DNA of 64,000 bases from Halomonas shengliensis. Its GTDB lineage: Bacteria; Pseudomonadota; Gammaproteobacteria; Pseudomonadales; Halomonadaceae. Every line of letters starts with the position of its first letter. Positions within the stretch are counted from its first letter, which is position 1. The stretch is taken from assembly GCF_900104135.1 (NCBI RefSeq), contig NZ_FNIV01000003.1, positions 310,001-374,000 on the forward strand. The letters run 5' to 3'. The translations under genes were made by a program, and so were the position numbers. The notes under the pieces were generated by a model that saw nothing but the letters and a program-made list of their open reading frames with translations, did no database searches and was not told where the DNA came from. Positions 56,101 to 63,280 of the stretch are shown one piece after another.

Positions 56101-56500
56101 CACGCTCCCCTCCTCTGACATGCACGCAGGCCCCGCCACCCGGCGAGGCCTGACTCAACGATAGACGCCATGCCGCCATCGGGTCGAATGCGACCCGGTG
56201 GCGGCGTCAGGTCGCATCATAGCGTGGAGAACATCACAAGATATTCTATATTTACAACCTTTGACAGGATATTGCTTTGTAGTTAGAAATCTATGCAAAA
56301 AAATATACTGCATAATACATAGAAATCAGGACAAGCTATCCAGCACCCCAGGCACAACGGTAAACCCTCGCCGCCGCTTCCCCACTATGCCGCAGACCGC
56401 ATGCGCTCGCTGCTAGTGTTCGTCATCGCACTGATGTCGTGAAGTTAACAAATATAGAATAATAAATAGACATGAATTTGTTAACGAGGTGGACCTACCG
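56101..56500. other. AT-rich intergenic region at the island edge
   Basis: This 400-base gap is much richer in A+T than its surroundings between about 56220 and 56340 and again at 56440-56485. A TTGACA (56261) with TAGAAA 17 bases later could be a promoter directed to the right, about 210 bases before the next gene. No gene was found in it; a leader or small RNA is possible but not shown. The base composition suggests transferred DNA. Confidence 0.45.
56444..56485. promoter_or_regulatory. 10-bp inverted repeat upstream of the nucleotidyltransferase gene
   Basis: GTTAACAAAT (56444-56453) and ATTTGTTAAC (56476-56485), perfect arms separated by 22 AT-rich bases that include TATAGAAT. The right arm ends just before the GAGG ribosome-binding site. 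An operator that would block the promoter is likely. Confidence 0.6.
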
Positions 56501-57511
56501 ATGTCCTACATGCCTTTTGGGCCCGAAGCCTCTCGTGTCGCCATCAACGCCAGCCAACTGTTCGAGGCGCTGGAGCAGCACCGCACTGGCGCTCGATACG
56601 TCGAGGGGTCGATGCACTGGAAGCGGATCAAAGGTCGTGACTACCTCTATCGCTGCTACACCGGCGGCAAGAACCACTCCATCGGTCCCCGCAGCGAGGA
56701 AACCGAGCAGACGAAGGCAAAGTTCAATACCCGCAAGGCCGCCTACAAGGAACGCGACGCCAGCCTGAAAGAGCAGCTACGGTTGCACGCGGCCTACGTG
56801 CGCGCCAATCGGTTGAACCGTTTCCCCCTGGTTGGCGCTCGGGTGATTCGCGCCCTGCAACGTCGCAGCATCCCGTTCCGCATCATCGGCACCAATGCCC
56901 TGTACGCCTACGAGGCTCGAGCGGGAGTCAGGATCGACCCCCAACATCTGGCGACCGCCGATATGAACGTGCTGATGGATGCCCGCCAGGGGCTGCGCAT
57001 CGTGGCGACCCTGGAAGGAGACACATTGTTGTCGGTCATCCAGGCCAGCGACAAGACCTTTGCACCGATCACGGCTGGGCAGTTCGAGTTCCGAGCCGGC
57101 AATGCCAATGGCTACCGTGTCGACCTGATTACCCAGACTGCCAATCCGATGCCGATGAGCGACTTCGAGCGACAGCTGGAAACCACTGACCTCAAGCCGG
57201 TGGGCATCGAGTCGCTCAAATGGGCCATCGCCTCGCCTAGCTTCGAGGCGGTGGCCTTTGACGAGCGCGGCATGCCGCTACGTCTGACGACTATCGACCC
57301 CCGGGCGTTCCTCCTCCACAAGTGGCACGCCGGCCACCAGCCAGACAGGGATGCTTTGAAGCGCCACCGCGATCAGGCACAGGCCAGAATCGTCGCCAGC
57401 CTGCTGCATCACGAGCTTCGCGAGCTTCCCACCACGCGAGCGGTGGAGAGAGCCTTCCCTCACCTATTGTCGCAGCAGGTCCAGGCGGGGCTGGACGACC
57501 TGGAGGTGTGA
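56501..57511 (+). CDS. GSU2403-type nucleotidyltransferase-fold protein
   Basis: This is a 336-residue cytoplasmic protein. The C-terminal two thirds resemble the GSU2403-like nucleotidyltransferase fold family: IPFRIIGTNALYAYEARAG (about 126-144), TADMNVLMDARQGL (about 153-166) and LKWAIASPSFEAVAFDERG. The N-terminal ~90 residues are basic and charged. Distant relatives of this fold include the AbiEii/MNT toxins, so a toxin or defence role is possible but unproven. The start at 56501 has GAGG upstream; a GTG four codons earlier is less likely. Its stop abuts the stop of the aminotransferase remnant with no spacing. Confidence 0.6.
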   Translation: MSYMPFGPEASRVAINASQLFEALEQHRTGARYVEGSMHWKRIKGRDYLYRCYTGGKNHSIGPRSEETEQTKAKFNTRKAAYKERDASLKEQLRLHAAYVRANRLNRFPLVGARVIRALQRRSIPFRIIGTNALYAYEARAGVRIDPQHLATADMNVLMDARQGLRIVATLEGDTLLSVIQASDKTFAPITAGQFEFRAGNANGYRVDLITQTANPMPMSDFERQLETTDLKPVGIESLKWAIASPSFEAVAFDERGMPLRLTTIDPRAFLLHKWHAGHQPDRDALKRHRDQAQARIVASLLHHELRELPTTRAVERAFPHLLSQQVQAGLDDLEV

Positions 57512-57661
57512 TCAGGCCAGGTTATCCAACGCTTCCGCCACCGCATCGAACAGCCGCTCCAGCTCCGCCTCGGTGCTGGCGAAGGGCGGGCCGAACTGCA
57601 GGGTGTCGCCGCCGAAGCGCACGTAGAAGCCCGCCTCCCACAGCGCCAGGTGAGCATCACG
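57512..57661 (-). pseudogene. 3'-end remnant of an omega-aminotransferase gene
   Basis: This fragment, read on the minus strand, encodes the last ~49 residues of the neighbouring aminotransferase (for example LWEAGFYVRFGGDTLQFGPP) and ends in DNLA-stop instead of DRLV-stop. The stop is at the homologous position. It has no start or catalytic part, and is cut at about 57661 where the toxin-antitoxin leader begins. It shares 133 of 137 bases with 58498-58634. It is the leftover of a second, slightly different allele or paralogue. Confidence 0.85.
57525..57661. repeat. Direct repeat A (aminotransferase 3' end)
   Basis: 137 bases repeated at 58498-58634 in the same orientation, offset 973, with four mismatches. 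The two repeats enclose the toxin-antitoxin pair. Confidence 0.9.
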
Positions 57662-57699
57662 TTGCCTGACGAGAATAGTCGACTCTCTCAAACAGAAGA

Positions 57700-57712
57700 T
57701 GTACCATGTACA
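57700..57712. promoter_or_regulatory. Operator-like palindrome upstream of the toxin
   Basis: TGTAC-CAT-GTACA, a perfect 5-bp inverted repeat with a 3-base spacer, 35 bases before the proposed toxin start. It is a plausible binding site for the antitoxin complex. Confidence 0.5.
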
Positions 57713-57746
57713 AGTATCAATGCCTCGTTCCCAGGAAGCGCCTGAC

Positions 57747-58085
57747 GTGAGTCATGCCATCGAGTTCATCGAAACGCCGACCTTCACCCGGCAGATCCAG
57801 GCCATTGCCACAGATGACGAATTCAAGGAGCTTCAACGCACCCTGATCGCCCAACCCGACAAGGGCGACCTGATTCAAGGCACAGGCGGTTTGCGCAAGA
57901 TTCGCATGCCACTTGGCCATCAAGGCAAAAGCGGTGGAGCGCGGGTGATCTACTTACTGGCGACCGCCGAACGTATCTACTTGATTCTGGCCTATCCCAA
58001 GAGCGTCAAAGATAGTCTGTCGCTCGCCGAGAAGGCCGCATTAAAAAACCTGACACGCCAGTTGAAAGGGGAGGCGTCCGCATGA
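57747..58085 (+). CDS. RelE/HigB-type toxin
   Basis: This is a 112-residue toxin of the RelE/ParE superfamily, of the HigB-2/NadS-neighbour group. The sequence shows IEFIETPTFTRQIQAI, ELQRTLIAQPDKGDLIQGTGGLRKIRM and YLLATAERIYLILAYPKS, the standard motifs in that order. Members usually cut mRNA on the ribosome. The start is set as the GTG at 57747 (VSHAIEF), with AGGA about 10 bases upstream; in-frame Met codons at 57699 and 57720 are alternatives, the first inside the operator. Its end overlaps the antitoxin by 4 bases, the toxin-first order of HigBA. Confidence 0.82.
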   Translation: MSHAIEFIETPTFTRQIQAIATDDEFKELQRTLIAQPDKGDLIQGTGGLRKIRMPLGHQGKSGGARVIYLLATAERIYLILAYPKSVKDSLSLAEKAALKNLTRQLKGEASA

Positions 58086-58366
58086 GCATCTTTGACGAAC
58101 TCCAGACATCGCTTCAGGAAGCCGTCGACATCAAACAGGGTAAGACCCAGGCCAGTCGCGTCACGCGACATGAGGTCGCCGACGTGAAGGCCATCAGGGC
58201 CCAGCTACATGTGTCGCAGGCGGAGTTTGCCGAGGCCATGGGCACTAGCGTCGACACCATCAGGAGCTGGGAAACCAAGCGCCGAAATCCCACGGGACTG
58301 GCCGCCAAGGTACTGGCGACACTTCGTGACAACCCGGCCTTCTACAACGAACTGGCTTCCCATTGA
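58082..58366 (+). CDS. HigA/NadS-type antitoxin
   Basis: This is a 94-residue Xre-type antitoxin. The helix-turn-helix lies about residues 40-75 (LHVSQAEFAEAMGTSVDTIRSWETKRRNPTG), with a helical N-terminus that should contact the toxin. The 4-base ATGA overlap with the toxin gene implies coupling. It is a Lon/ClpP substrate candidate. The pair seems complete. Confidence 0.85.
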   Translation: MSIFDELQTSLQEAVDIKQGKTQASRVTRHEVADVKAIRAQLHVSQAEFAEAMGTSVDTIRSWETKRRNPTGLAAKVLATLRDNPAFYNELASH

Positions 58367-58384
58367 CGTTTCCCGACAGACACA

Positions 58385-58417
58385 CCATGCCCCCGCATGC
58401 CTGTCGACAGGGGCATG
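58385..58417 (+). terminator. Hairpin after the toxin-antitoxin pair
   Basis: CATGCCCC and GGGGCATG form an 8-bp stem around an inner TGTCGACA palindrome; ATTTCTT follows about 5 bases later. It begins 18 bases after the antitoxin stop. Confidence 0.5.
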
Positions 58418-58484
58418 GTACATTTCTTGCCATCATCTGTAGACGCGTGCCCAGGACCATGAACGCGCTGGGCAAGCAGCGAGA

Positions 58485-59858
58485 TTACACGAGCCTGTCC
58501 AACGCTTCCGCCACCGCATCGAACAGCCGCTCCAGCTCCGCCTCGGTGCTGGCGAAGGGCGGACCGAATTGCAGGGTGTCGCCGCCGAAGCGCACGTAGA
58601 AGCCCGCCTCCCACAGCGCCAGGTGGGCATCGCGGGGACGAATGGTCGGGTCGCCGTCCCGCGGCGCGAGCTGGATCGCCCCAGCCAGGCCGTAGTTGCG
58701 AATATCCACCACATGCGGGCGTCCCTTGAGGGCGTGCAGCTTGGCCTCGAAGGCCGGGGCGATGGCCCGCACCTGGGCCGGGAAGTCCTCGCGCTCGAAC
58801 AGGTCCAGAGCGGCCAGGCCGGCGGCGCAGGCCACCGGATGGCCGCTGTAGGTGTAGCCATGGGGAAACTCGATGGCGTGCTCGGGGCCACCGGCGTGCA
58901 TGAAGGTGTCGTAGATCTCGTTTGATGCGATCACCGCCCCCATGGGCACCGCGCCGTTGGTGAGCTGCTTGGCGATGGTCATCATGTCCGGCACCACGCC
59001 GAAGGCCTCGGCCCCGGTGCGCGCGCCGCTGCGCCCGAAGGCGGTGATCACCTCGTCGAAGATCAGCAGGATATCGTGGGCGGAGCAGATCTCGCGTAGC
59101 CGCTCGAGATACCCCTTGGGCGGCACGATCACCCCGGCGGAGCCGGACATCGGCTCGACGATCACCGCGGCGATGTTGGAGGCGTCATGCAGGGCGATAT
59201 GGTCGAGCAGCGCGTCGGCCAGCTCGGCCCCGCTCTCCGCCTGGCCCCGGGTGAAGGCATGCCCCGGCTGCAGGGTATGCGGCAGGTGGCTCACCTCCAT
59301 CAGCTGGCCGTAGTGCTTGCGGTTGCCGCCGATGCCACCGAGGCTGGTGCCGCCCACGTTGACCCCGTGATAGCCCTTGGCGCGGCCGATCAGACGGGTC
59401 TTCTCCGGGCGCCCCTTCGCACGCCAGTAGGCCTTGGCCATCTTCAGCGCGGTGTCCGCCGACTCCGAGCCGGAGTCGGTGAAGAACACATGGTCCAGCC
59501 CTTTTGGGGTCAGGCCGGCAATCCGCTCGGCCAGCTGGAAGGCCAGCGGATGGGCGACCTGGAAGCCGGGCGCATAGTCCAGGGTACCCAGCTGGCGGGC
59601 CACCGCCTGCTGGATCTCCTCGCGGTTGTGGCCGGCACCGCAGGTCCACAGCCCCGAGAGGGAGTCGAACAGCCGGCGGCCACGATCGTCGATGAAGTAG
59701 CGCCCCTCGGCACCGGTGATCACCCGCGGATGGGCGTGGAAGTCACGGTTGGCGCTGAACGGCATCCAGTAGTGGCGGTTGATCGCCGAGGCATCGGCGG
59801 ATCCGGGGAACGGCGCAGTCGAGGTCGAGGTGATATCCGCAAACGGGGTCGAGGACAT
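58485..59858 (-). CDS. Omega-amino acid:pyruvate aminotransferase
   Basis: This is a class III PLP aminotransferase, best matching beta-alanine (omega-amino acid):pyruvate transaminases. The PLP Lys is about 297 in TIAKQLTNGAVPMG and the cofactor Asp about 268 in LIFDEVITAFGR. SDGxx-type binding is seen at FFTDSGSESADTALKMA. Its length, 457 residues, is normal. The last codons differ from those of remnant A, and homology with it stops 10 bases before its own stop. A 9-bp inverted repeat lies 47 bases upstream. It could act on beta-alanine, 4-aminobutyrate or similar amines. Confidence 0.87.
   Translation of the reverse strand: MSSTPFADITSTSTAPFPGSADASAINRHYWMPFSANRDFHAHPRVITGAEGRYFIDDRGRRLFDSLSGLWTCGAGHNREEIQQAVARQLGTLDYAPGFQVAHPLAFQLAERIAGLTPKGLDHVFFTDSGSESADTALKMAKAYWRAKGRPEKTRLIGRAKGYHGVNVGGTSLGGIGGNRKHYGQLMEVSHLPHTLQPGHAFTRGQAESGAELADALLDHIALHDASNIAAVIVEPMSGSAGVIVPPKGYLERLREICSAHDILLIFDEVITAFGRSGARTGAEAFGVVPDMMTIAKQLTNGAVPMGAVIASNEIYDTFMHAGGPEHAIEFPHGYTYSGHPVACAAGLAALDLFEREDFPAQVRAIAPAFEAKLHALKGRPHVVDIRNYGLAGAIQLAPRDGDPTIRPRDAHLALWEAGFYVRFGGDTLQFGPPFASTEAELERLFDAVAEALDRLV
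58498..58634. repeat. Direct repeat B (aminotransferase 3' end)
   Basis: Same orientation and sequence as 57525-57661 apart from four mismatches. This copy is the active 3' end of the intact aminotransferase gene. Confidence 0.9.
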
Positions 59859-59905
59859 GATCGAGGCTCCTGAAGGGGCATGGGCTTGCCTTCAGCATGG
59901 ACCAG

Positions 59906-59934
59906 GCAAGTGTTGAATAAAACATAACACTTGC
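59906..59934. promoter_or_regulatory. Inverted-repeat operator of the aminotransferase gene
   Basis: GCAAGTGTT and AACACTTGC, perfect 9-bp arms separated by 11 AT-rich bases, 47 bases before the start. It probably overlaps the promoter. The regulator is not known. Confidence 0.55.
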
Positions 59935-59985
59935 ACGACGGCGTGGATATCGCCAGCCATTGGTCGAAACGGCCGAGGCACGCGC

Positions 59986-60453
59986 TCAGCCTGTGGTGTC
60001 GTTCGCCTCCTGCACCCTCAGCTTGGTGCGGATGAAGTCGCTGTGGCTGACGTGCAGCAGATCGGCTAACTGCCGGATACGGTGCTCCTCCAGGTGATGG
60101 TGCTCGCCATCGGCAAGCGCCAGGGCCCACATCATCTGCACCAGCTCCACGCGCCGTCCATAGGCGTAGTGCTCGCGGATCAGCGAGACGAACTGGTAGT
60201 GGTCGACGGCGTCGTCGACCTCCTCCCGGGCCAGCGTCATCAGCTCGTCGATGGCCTCATCGCCGAGCTCGAGGTGCTCACGCAGTAACCGCCGCAGGGC
60301 CGTGAGTTCGTCATCGGTCACCTCGTAGTCGGCACGCATCACCTCGCAGAGCAACGCCGCCGCGGCGAGCTCCAGGCTCGGCGTCTCGTGGCCGGCGCCG
60401 GCCTCTCCCTCCGACAGCATCTCCTGGAAGAACCGCTGGATATTGGCTAGCAC
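59986..60453 (-). CDS. TerB-like helical protein
   Basis: This 155-residue cytoplasmic protein has the TerB-like all-helical fold. The pattern AAALLCEVMRADYEVTDDELTALRRLL and LVQMMWALALADGEHHHLEEHRIRQLADLLHVS repeats the two metal-binding-type acidic helices of the family. Such proteins, often called tellurite-resistance TerB, are widespread and mostly unstudied outside ter operons; no other ter gene is here. It is upstream of the aminotransferase gene on the same strand, 127 bases away. Confidence 0.72.
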   Translation of the reverse strand: MLANIQRFFQEMLSEGEAGAGHETPSLELAAAALLCEVMRADYEVTDDELTALRRLLREHLELGDEAIDELMTLAREEVDDAVDHYQFVSLIREHYAYGRRVELVQMMWALALADGEHHHLEEHRIRQLADLLHVSHSDFIRTKLRVQEANDTTG

Positions 60454-60512
60454 AGGCGTCTCCTTGTCATTCGCTAAGGCTGGGACCTGCCAGCCGCCCT
60501 CGGGTTCGCCGC

Positions 60513-60556
60513 CTTGGGGTCAGGCCCTAAAGCGAGTTGAGGGGTCTGACCCCAAG
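60513..60556. repeat. GGGGTCAG inverted repeat
   Basis: CTTGGGGTCAG (60513-60523) and its exact complement CTGACCCCAAG (60546-60556), separated by 22 bases. GGGGTCAGACCCC-type repeats occur in many gammaproteobacterial genomes. No T-run is present, so a repeat is more likely than a terminator. Confidence 0.55.
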
Positions 60557-60561
60557 CGGGG

Positions 60562-61035
60562 TTAGTCACGGCAGCGCCAACGGGCCAGCAGGGAGAGCAC
60601 GGCGAGGCCGAGCAGGATGGCGGCAGCCCAGCCGAGACCATCGACCAGGCCGGCGAAGCCGCTGGGGGCCTCGACGGGACGGTGGTCGAGGCCGAAAACG
60701 ACGATGCGCCCCAGGGCGTAGAGCATCAGCCCAAGGCTGGCCAGGGGCAGCAGGGAGTGGCACCCGGCCAGCCAACGGGTCAGGCCCCAGGGCTCTCTCG
60801 GCGGCTTGGCTGCCTTGGTGCTCTTGGTAGAAGCCGGCTTGGCCTTGGCGGCCGCCTTGGGCGCGGCGGAGCGGCTGGCGCCCCGTTGCCGGGGCTTGGG
60901 CGTAACCTTCGAGCGGCCGCTCGGGGTCCCGCCGGTGAGCCAGCGCAGCGCCACGCGACCCAGACGCCACAGCGCCCAGCCCAGGGTGAAGCTGACCGAG
61001 AGCGCGAGGCCGCCCATCACCAGTACATAGGCCAT
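60562..61035 (-). CDS. Small membrane protein with basic Ala/Lys-rich linker
   Basis: I do not recognise this 157-residue protein. One membrane helix lies at about residues 5-25, then a long low-complexity segment (about 37-82, rich in Ala, Lys, Pro and Ser; RSAAPKAAAKAKPASTKS), then two helices near 90-115 and 130-150. The linker resembles those of histone-like proteins but is probably just a flexible cytoplasmic stretch. It lies 65 bases after the YqhA-type gene. Confidence 0.5.
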   Translation of the reverse strand: MAYVLVMGGLALSVSFTLGWALWRLGRVALRWLTGGTPSGRSKVTPKPRQRGASRSAAPKAAAKAKPASTKSTKAAKPPREPWGLTRWLAGCHSLLPLASLGLMLYALGRIVVFGLDHRPVEAPSGFAGLVDGLGWAAAILLGLAVLSLLARWRCRD

Positions 61036-61100
61036 TGGCGATCCTTGTCGATGTTCAGACCCGGTATTGTGCCACAGCGGACAGCGACGGCTCGCTACCC

Positions 61101-61682
61101 CTACTTGTGGTGGTGCTTGTGGGCGCGACTCATCAGGTAGAGCGCCGCGGCCAGCGCCAGGACGGAGAGCGCCAGGTAGATGGCGTCCAGCGGTGTGGCG
61201 AAGGTGATGTCCACCACGGCGCGGAAGAACTCGATGATCACCGCCAGGATCACCACCCGGGCGATCTTGTCCTTGAGCTCGTCGAAGGAGCTGACGTTGA
61301 AGGGGTTGGAGGCGGGATGCGACTCCGCGGGCTCGATGGGCGAGACGAACAGCCGGTAGACGCCGAGGCCGAAGATCAGCAGCACGATGGCCACCAGATA
61401 GATGTCCACCGCCATCACCACGCTGGGCACCACCGTCTCGTGGATGTCAGGCTGGCCGCCGACCAGGTAGTAGGTGGCGGCGGTCACCGTAAGCTTGAGG
61501 ATATCCAGGGTGCCGATGATGAAGAGCACCAGCGCCCCCAGCAGGCTCGGCACCACCGCCAGCATCACCAGCAGGCGGCTGTTCCACAGGAAGCGCTCGA
61601 AGAGCCGCTCGTAGCGGCCGCTCCTGGCCTGGGGCGAGGTCTCGGCCCGAGCTTCCTTGGGAGTGTTCGAGGGGTGGGTCAT
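61101..61682 (-). CDS. YqhA / UPF0114 family membrane protein
   Basis: This 193-residue inner-membrane protein has about four helices. The stretch RYERLFERFLWNSRLLVMLAVVPSLLGALVLFIIGTLDI and the central VDIYLVAIVLLIFGLGVYRLFVS are typical of the YqhA family. The function is not known. The start at 61682 (MTHPSNTPKEAR) has AGGAG upstream; a longer frame to 62060 overlaps the next gene and is rejected. The C-terminus is His-rich (HKHHH), which may bind metal. Confidence 0.75.
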   Translation of the reverse strand: MTHPSNTPKEARAETSPQARSGRYERLFERFLWNSRLLVMLAVVPSLLGALVLFIIGTLDILKLTVTAATYYLVGGQPDIHETVVPSVVMAVDIYLVAIVLLIFGLGVYRLFVSPIEPAESHPASNPFNVSSFDELKDKIARVVILAVIIEFFRAVVDITFATPLDAIYLALSVLALAAALYLMSRAHKHHHK

Positions 61683-61802
61683 GGCGGCTCCTGCGATGAA
61701 GTGTCGGCGCCCACGATACCACCCGCTACCCCCTTGGAGAGATAGCCCGGCGGTGTCGGACCGGTAGAATAAGCGACAATCGTTCTCGCCATGGAGGGCA
61801 CC

Positions 61803-62249
61803 ATGACCGCCACCCTGCTGCTCCTGCACCTGCTCGGTGCCACCGTCTGGACCGGCGGCCATCTGGTGCTCGCCTTCACCATCCTGCCGCGGGTACTCAA
61901 GGGGCGCGACATCGCCGCGCTTGAGTGGTTCGAACAGGGCTACGAGCGGATTGGCATGCCGGCGCTGGTGGTGCAGACCGTCACCGGCCTGTGGCTGGCC
62001 TGGCAGAAGGTGCCGTCGCTTTCGCTGTGGTTCGACCCGGACGCCGGCCCCATCGCCCACCTGATCCGAGTGAAGCTTGCGCTATTGCTGCTCACCGCCC
62101 TGGTCGCCACCCACGCCCGCTTACGGGTCATCCCGCGACTCTCCGCCGCCACCCTGCCGCTGATGGGCTGGCATATCGCCGCGGTCACCCTGCTCTCGGT
62201 GGCCTTCGTGGTCACCGGGCTATCCTTCCGAGTCAGCTGGGGGATGTGA
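61803..62249 (+). CDS. CopD-like four-helix membrane protein
   Basis: This 148-residue membrane protein has about four helices, with a conserved His/Trp pattern (LLLLHLLGATVWTGGHLVL) as in the CopD/DUF2269 group that may bind haem or copper. The start at 61803 is preceded by GGAGG; an ATG four codons earlier lies inside that site. Its last 30 bases are antisense to the end of the YefM-like gene. Function is inferred weakly. Confidence 0.6.
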   Translation: MTATLLLLHLLGATVWTGGHLVLAFTILPRVLKGRDIAALEWFEQGYERIGMPALVVQTVTGLWLAWQKVPSLSLWFDPDAGPIAHLIRVKLALLLLTALVATHARLRVIPRLSAATLPLMGWHIAAVTLLSVAFVVTGLSFRVSWGM

Positions 62250-62453
62250 GACCTCAGCAATAGCTTCATTGAGACGCTGTGCATTTCGCGGACTTGCCAT
62301 GAGATACAAAGTCTCTTGGAGAGACCGGAACTCTTGATATGACAGCAACACAACCGGCTCACCCGAGCCCCGAGCCACCATCACAGGCTCACTCAGATCA
62401 TCGAGGACAGACTCAAGTTTTCCCCGGAGATCAACATCGCTGATTCGTTTCAT
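62220..62453 (-). CDS. Orphan YefM/Phd-type antitoxin, apparently truncated
   Basis: This 77-residue protein is an antitoxin: the N-terminal MKRISDVDLRGKLESVLDDLSEPVMVARGSGEPVVLLSYQEFRSLQET is the Phd/YefM DNA-binding domain. The part that would bind a YoeB-type toxin is short, and its last nine residues (SHPPADSEG) are read antisense to the end of the CopD-like gene. No toxin gene follows. The start at 62453 has GGAG upstream. It looks like a broken toxin-antitoxin locus whose toxin and antitoxin tail were lost. Alternatively it is a solitary regulator. Confidence 0.65.
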   Translation of the reverse strand: MKRISDVDLRGKLESVLDDLSEPVMVARGSGEPVVLLSYQEFRSLQETLYLMASPRNAQRLNEAIAEVSHPPADSEG

Positions 62454-62482
62454 ACGAACTCCAATGAACTGGTGAGGCGATC

Positions 62483-63280
62483 TCAAGGCACCACGACAAC
62501 TGGCACCGGGATACGGGCCAGCAGGTCGACATCCTGTTCCAGCAGCGTGATCAGCCGCGCGCGGGTGATCACCAGGGCGCCGCGGCGGGCGCGAGCGAGG
62601 AAGCGCTCCAGCGCCGGGGCGTCCATGGGGGCGAGTTCCTCGCGACCCAGGAACAGCGGATGGCGGCGCACCGCCTCCTCCGGCGTCTCGCCCCAGGGCA
62701 GCGCCGGTACCTCGCCACGGAAGTAGCGCAGCGGGCCCGGCTCCGGCGGGTGGCGCTCGTCCCAGATGATCACCGTGCAGGGCGCCTCCAGCAGCAGGCG
62801 CTGGCTGGTGGAGCCCAGGCGATTGCCCCAGCGCGCCGAGAGCCCCGCCTTGCCCAGCACAAGCACGTCGCCGGGCCCGGCCTCCTCCAGGGCGACGCTC
62901 GCCACCTGGCCGCGGCTCACCTGCAGGCGATGGCGCAGCGCGCGGCCCTCCGCCGCCAGGCGCAGCGCACGCTGCACCCGCTGCATCTGGCGGGCAAGGC
63001 TCGCCTCCAGGCTCTCGCTGGAGAGCGGGCGGGCCACCCCGCTGCTGGCTCCCACCTCCCGCGAGAAGGGGAAGGCCGCGCAGGCCAGCAGGTCGAGATC
63101 CTCCACGAACAGCGCCACCAGTTCGGCGCGCGCCTGCTCGGCCAGGGCCGCCGCGGCCTGCAGCGCCGCCAGTCCCTGACGGGAGTCGTCGAGCAGCGCC
63201 AATACCCGCAGCGCCTCATCGGAGGTTAGCCCCGTCGCGGTGGAACGCCCAGGCTCGGTGGATGGCAGCTCAGGCGTCAT
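62483..63280 (-). CDS. Universal stress protein (UspA family)
   Basis: This 265-residue cytoplasmic protein has an N-terminal Usp fold (ALLDDSRQGLAALQAAAALAEQARAELVALFVEDLDL, about residues 20-60). The nucleotide-binding-like segment LVLGKAGLSARWGNRLGSTSQRLLLEAPCTVII lies about 138-170. A second, degenerate half follows to the C-terminus. The start at 63280 is set by GGAGGG, and it overlaps the end of the Lon-like gene by 11 bases, which suggests coupling. Confidence 0.72.
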   Translation of the reverse strand: MTPELPSTEPGRSTATGLTSDEALRVLALLDDSRQGLAALQAAAALAEQARAELVALFVEDLDLLACAAFPFSREVGASSGVARPLSSESLEASLARQMQRVQRALRLAAEGRALRHRLQVSRGQVASVALEEAGPGDVLVLGKAGLSARWGNRLGSTSQRLLLEAPCTVIIWDERHPPEPGPLRYFRGEVPALPWGETPEEAVRRHPLFLGREELAPMDAPALERFLARARRGALVITRARLITLLEQDVDLLARIPVPVVVVP

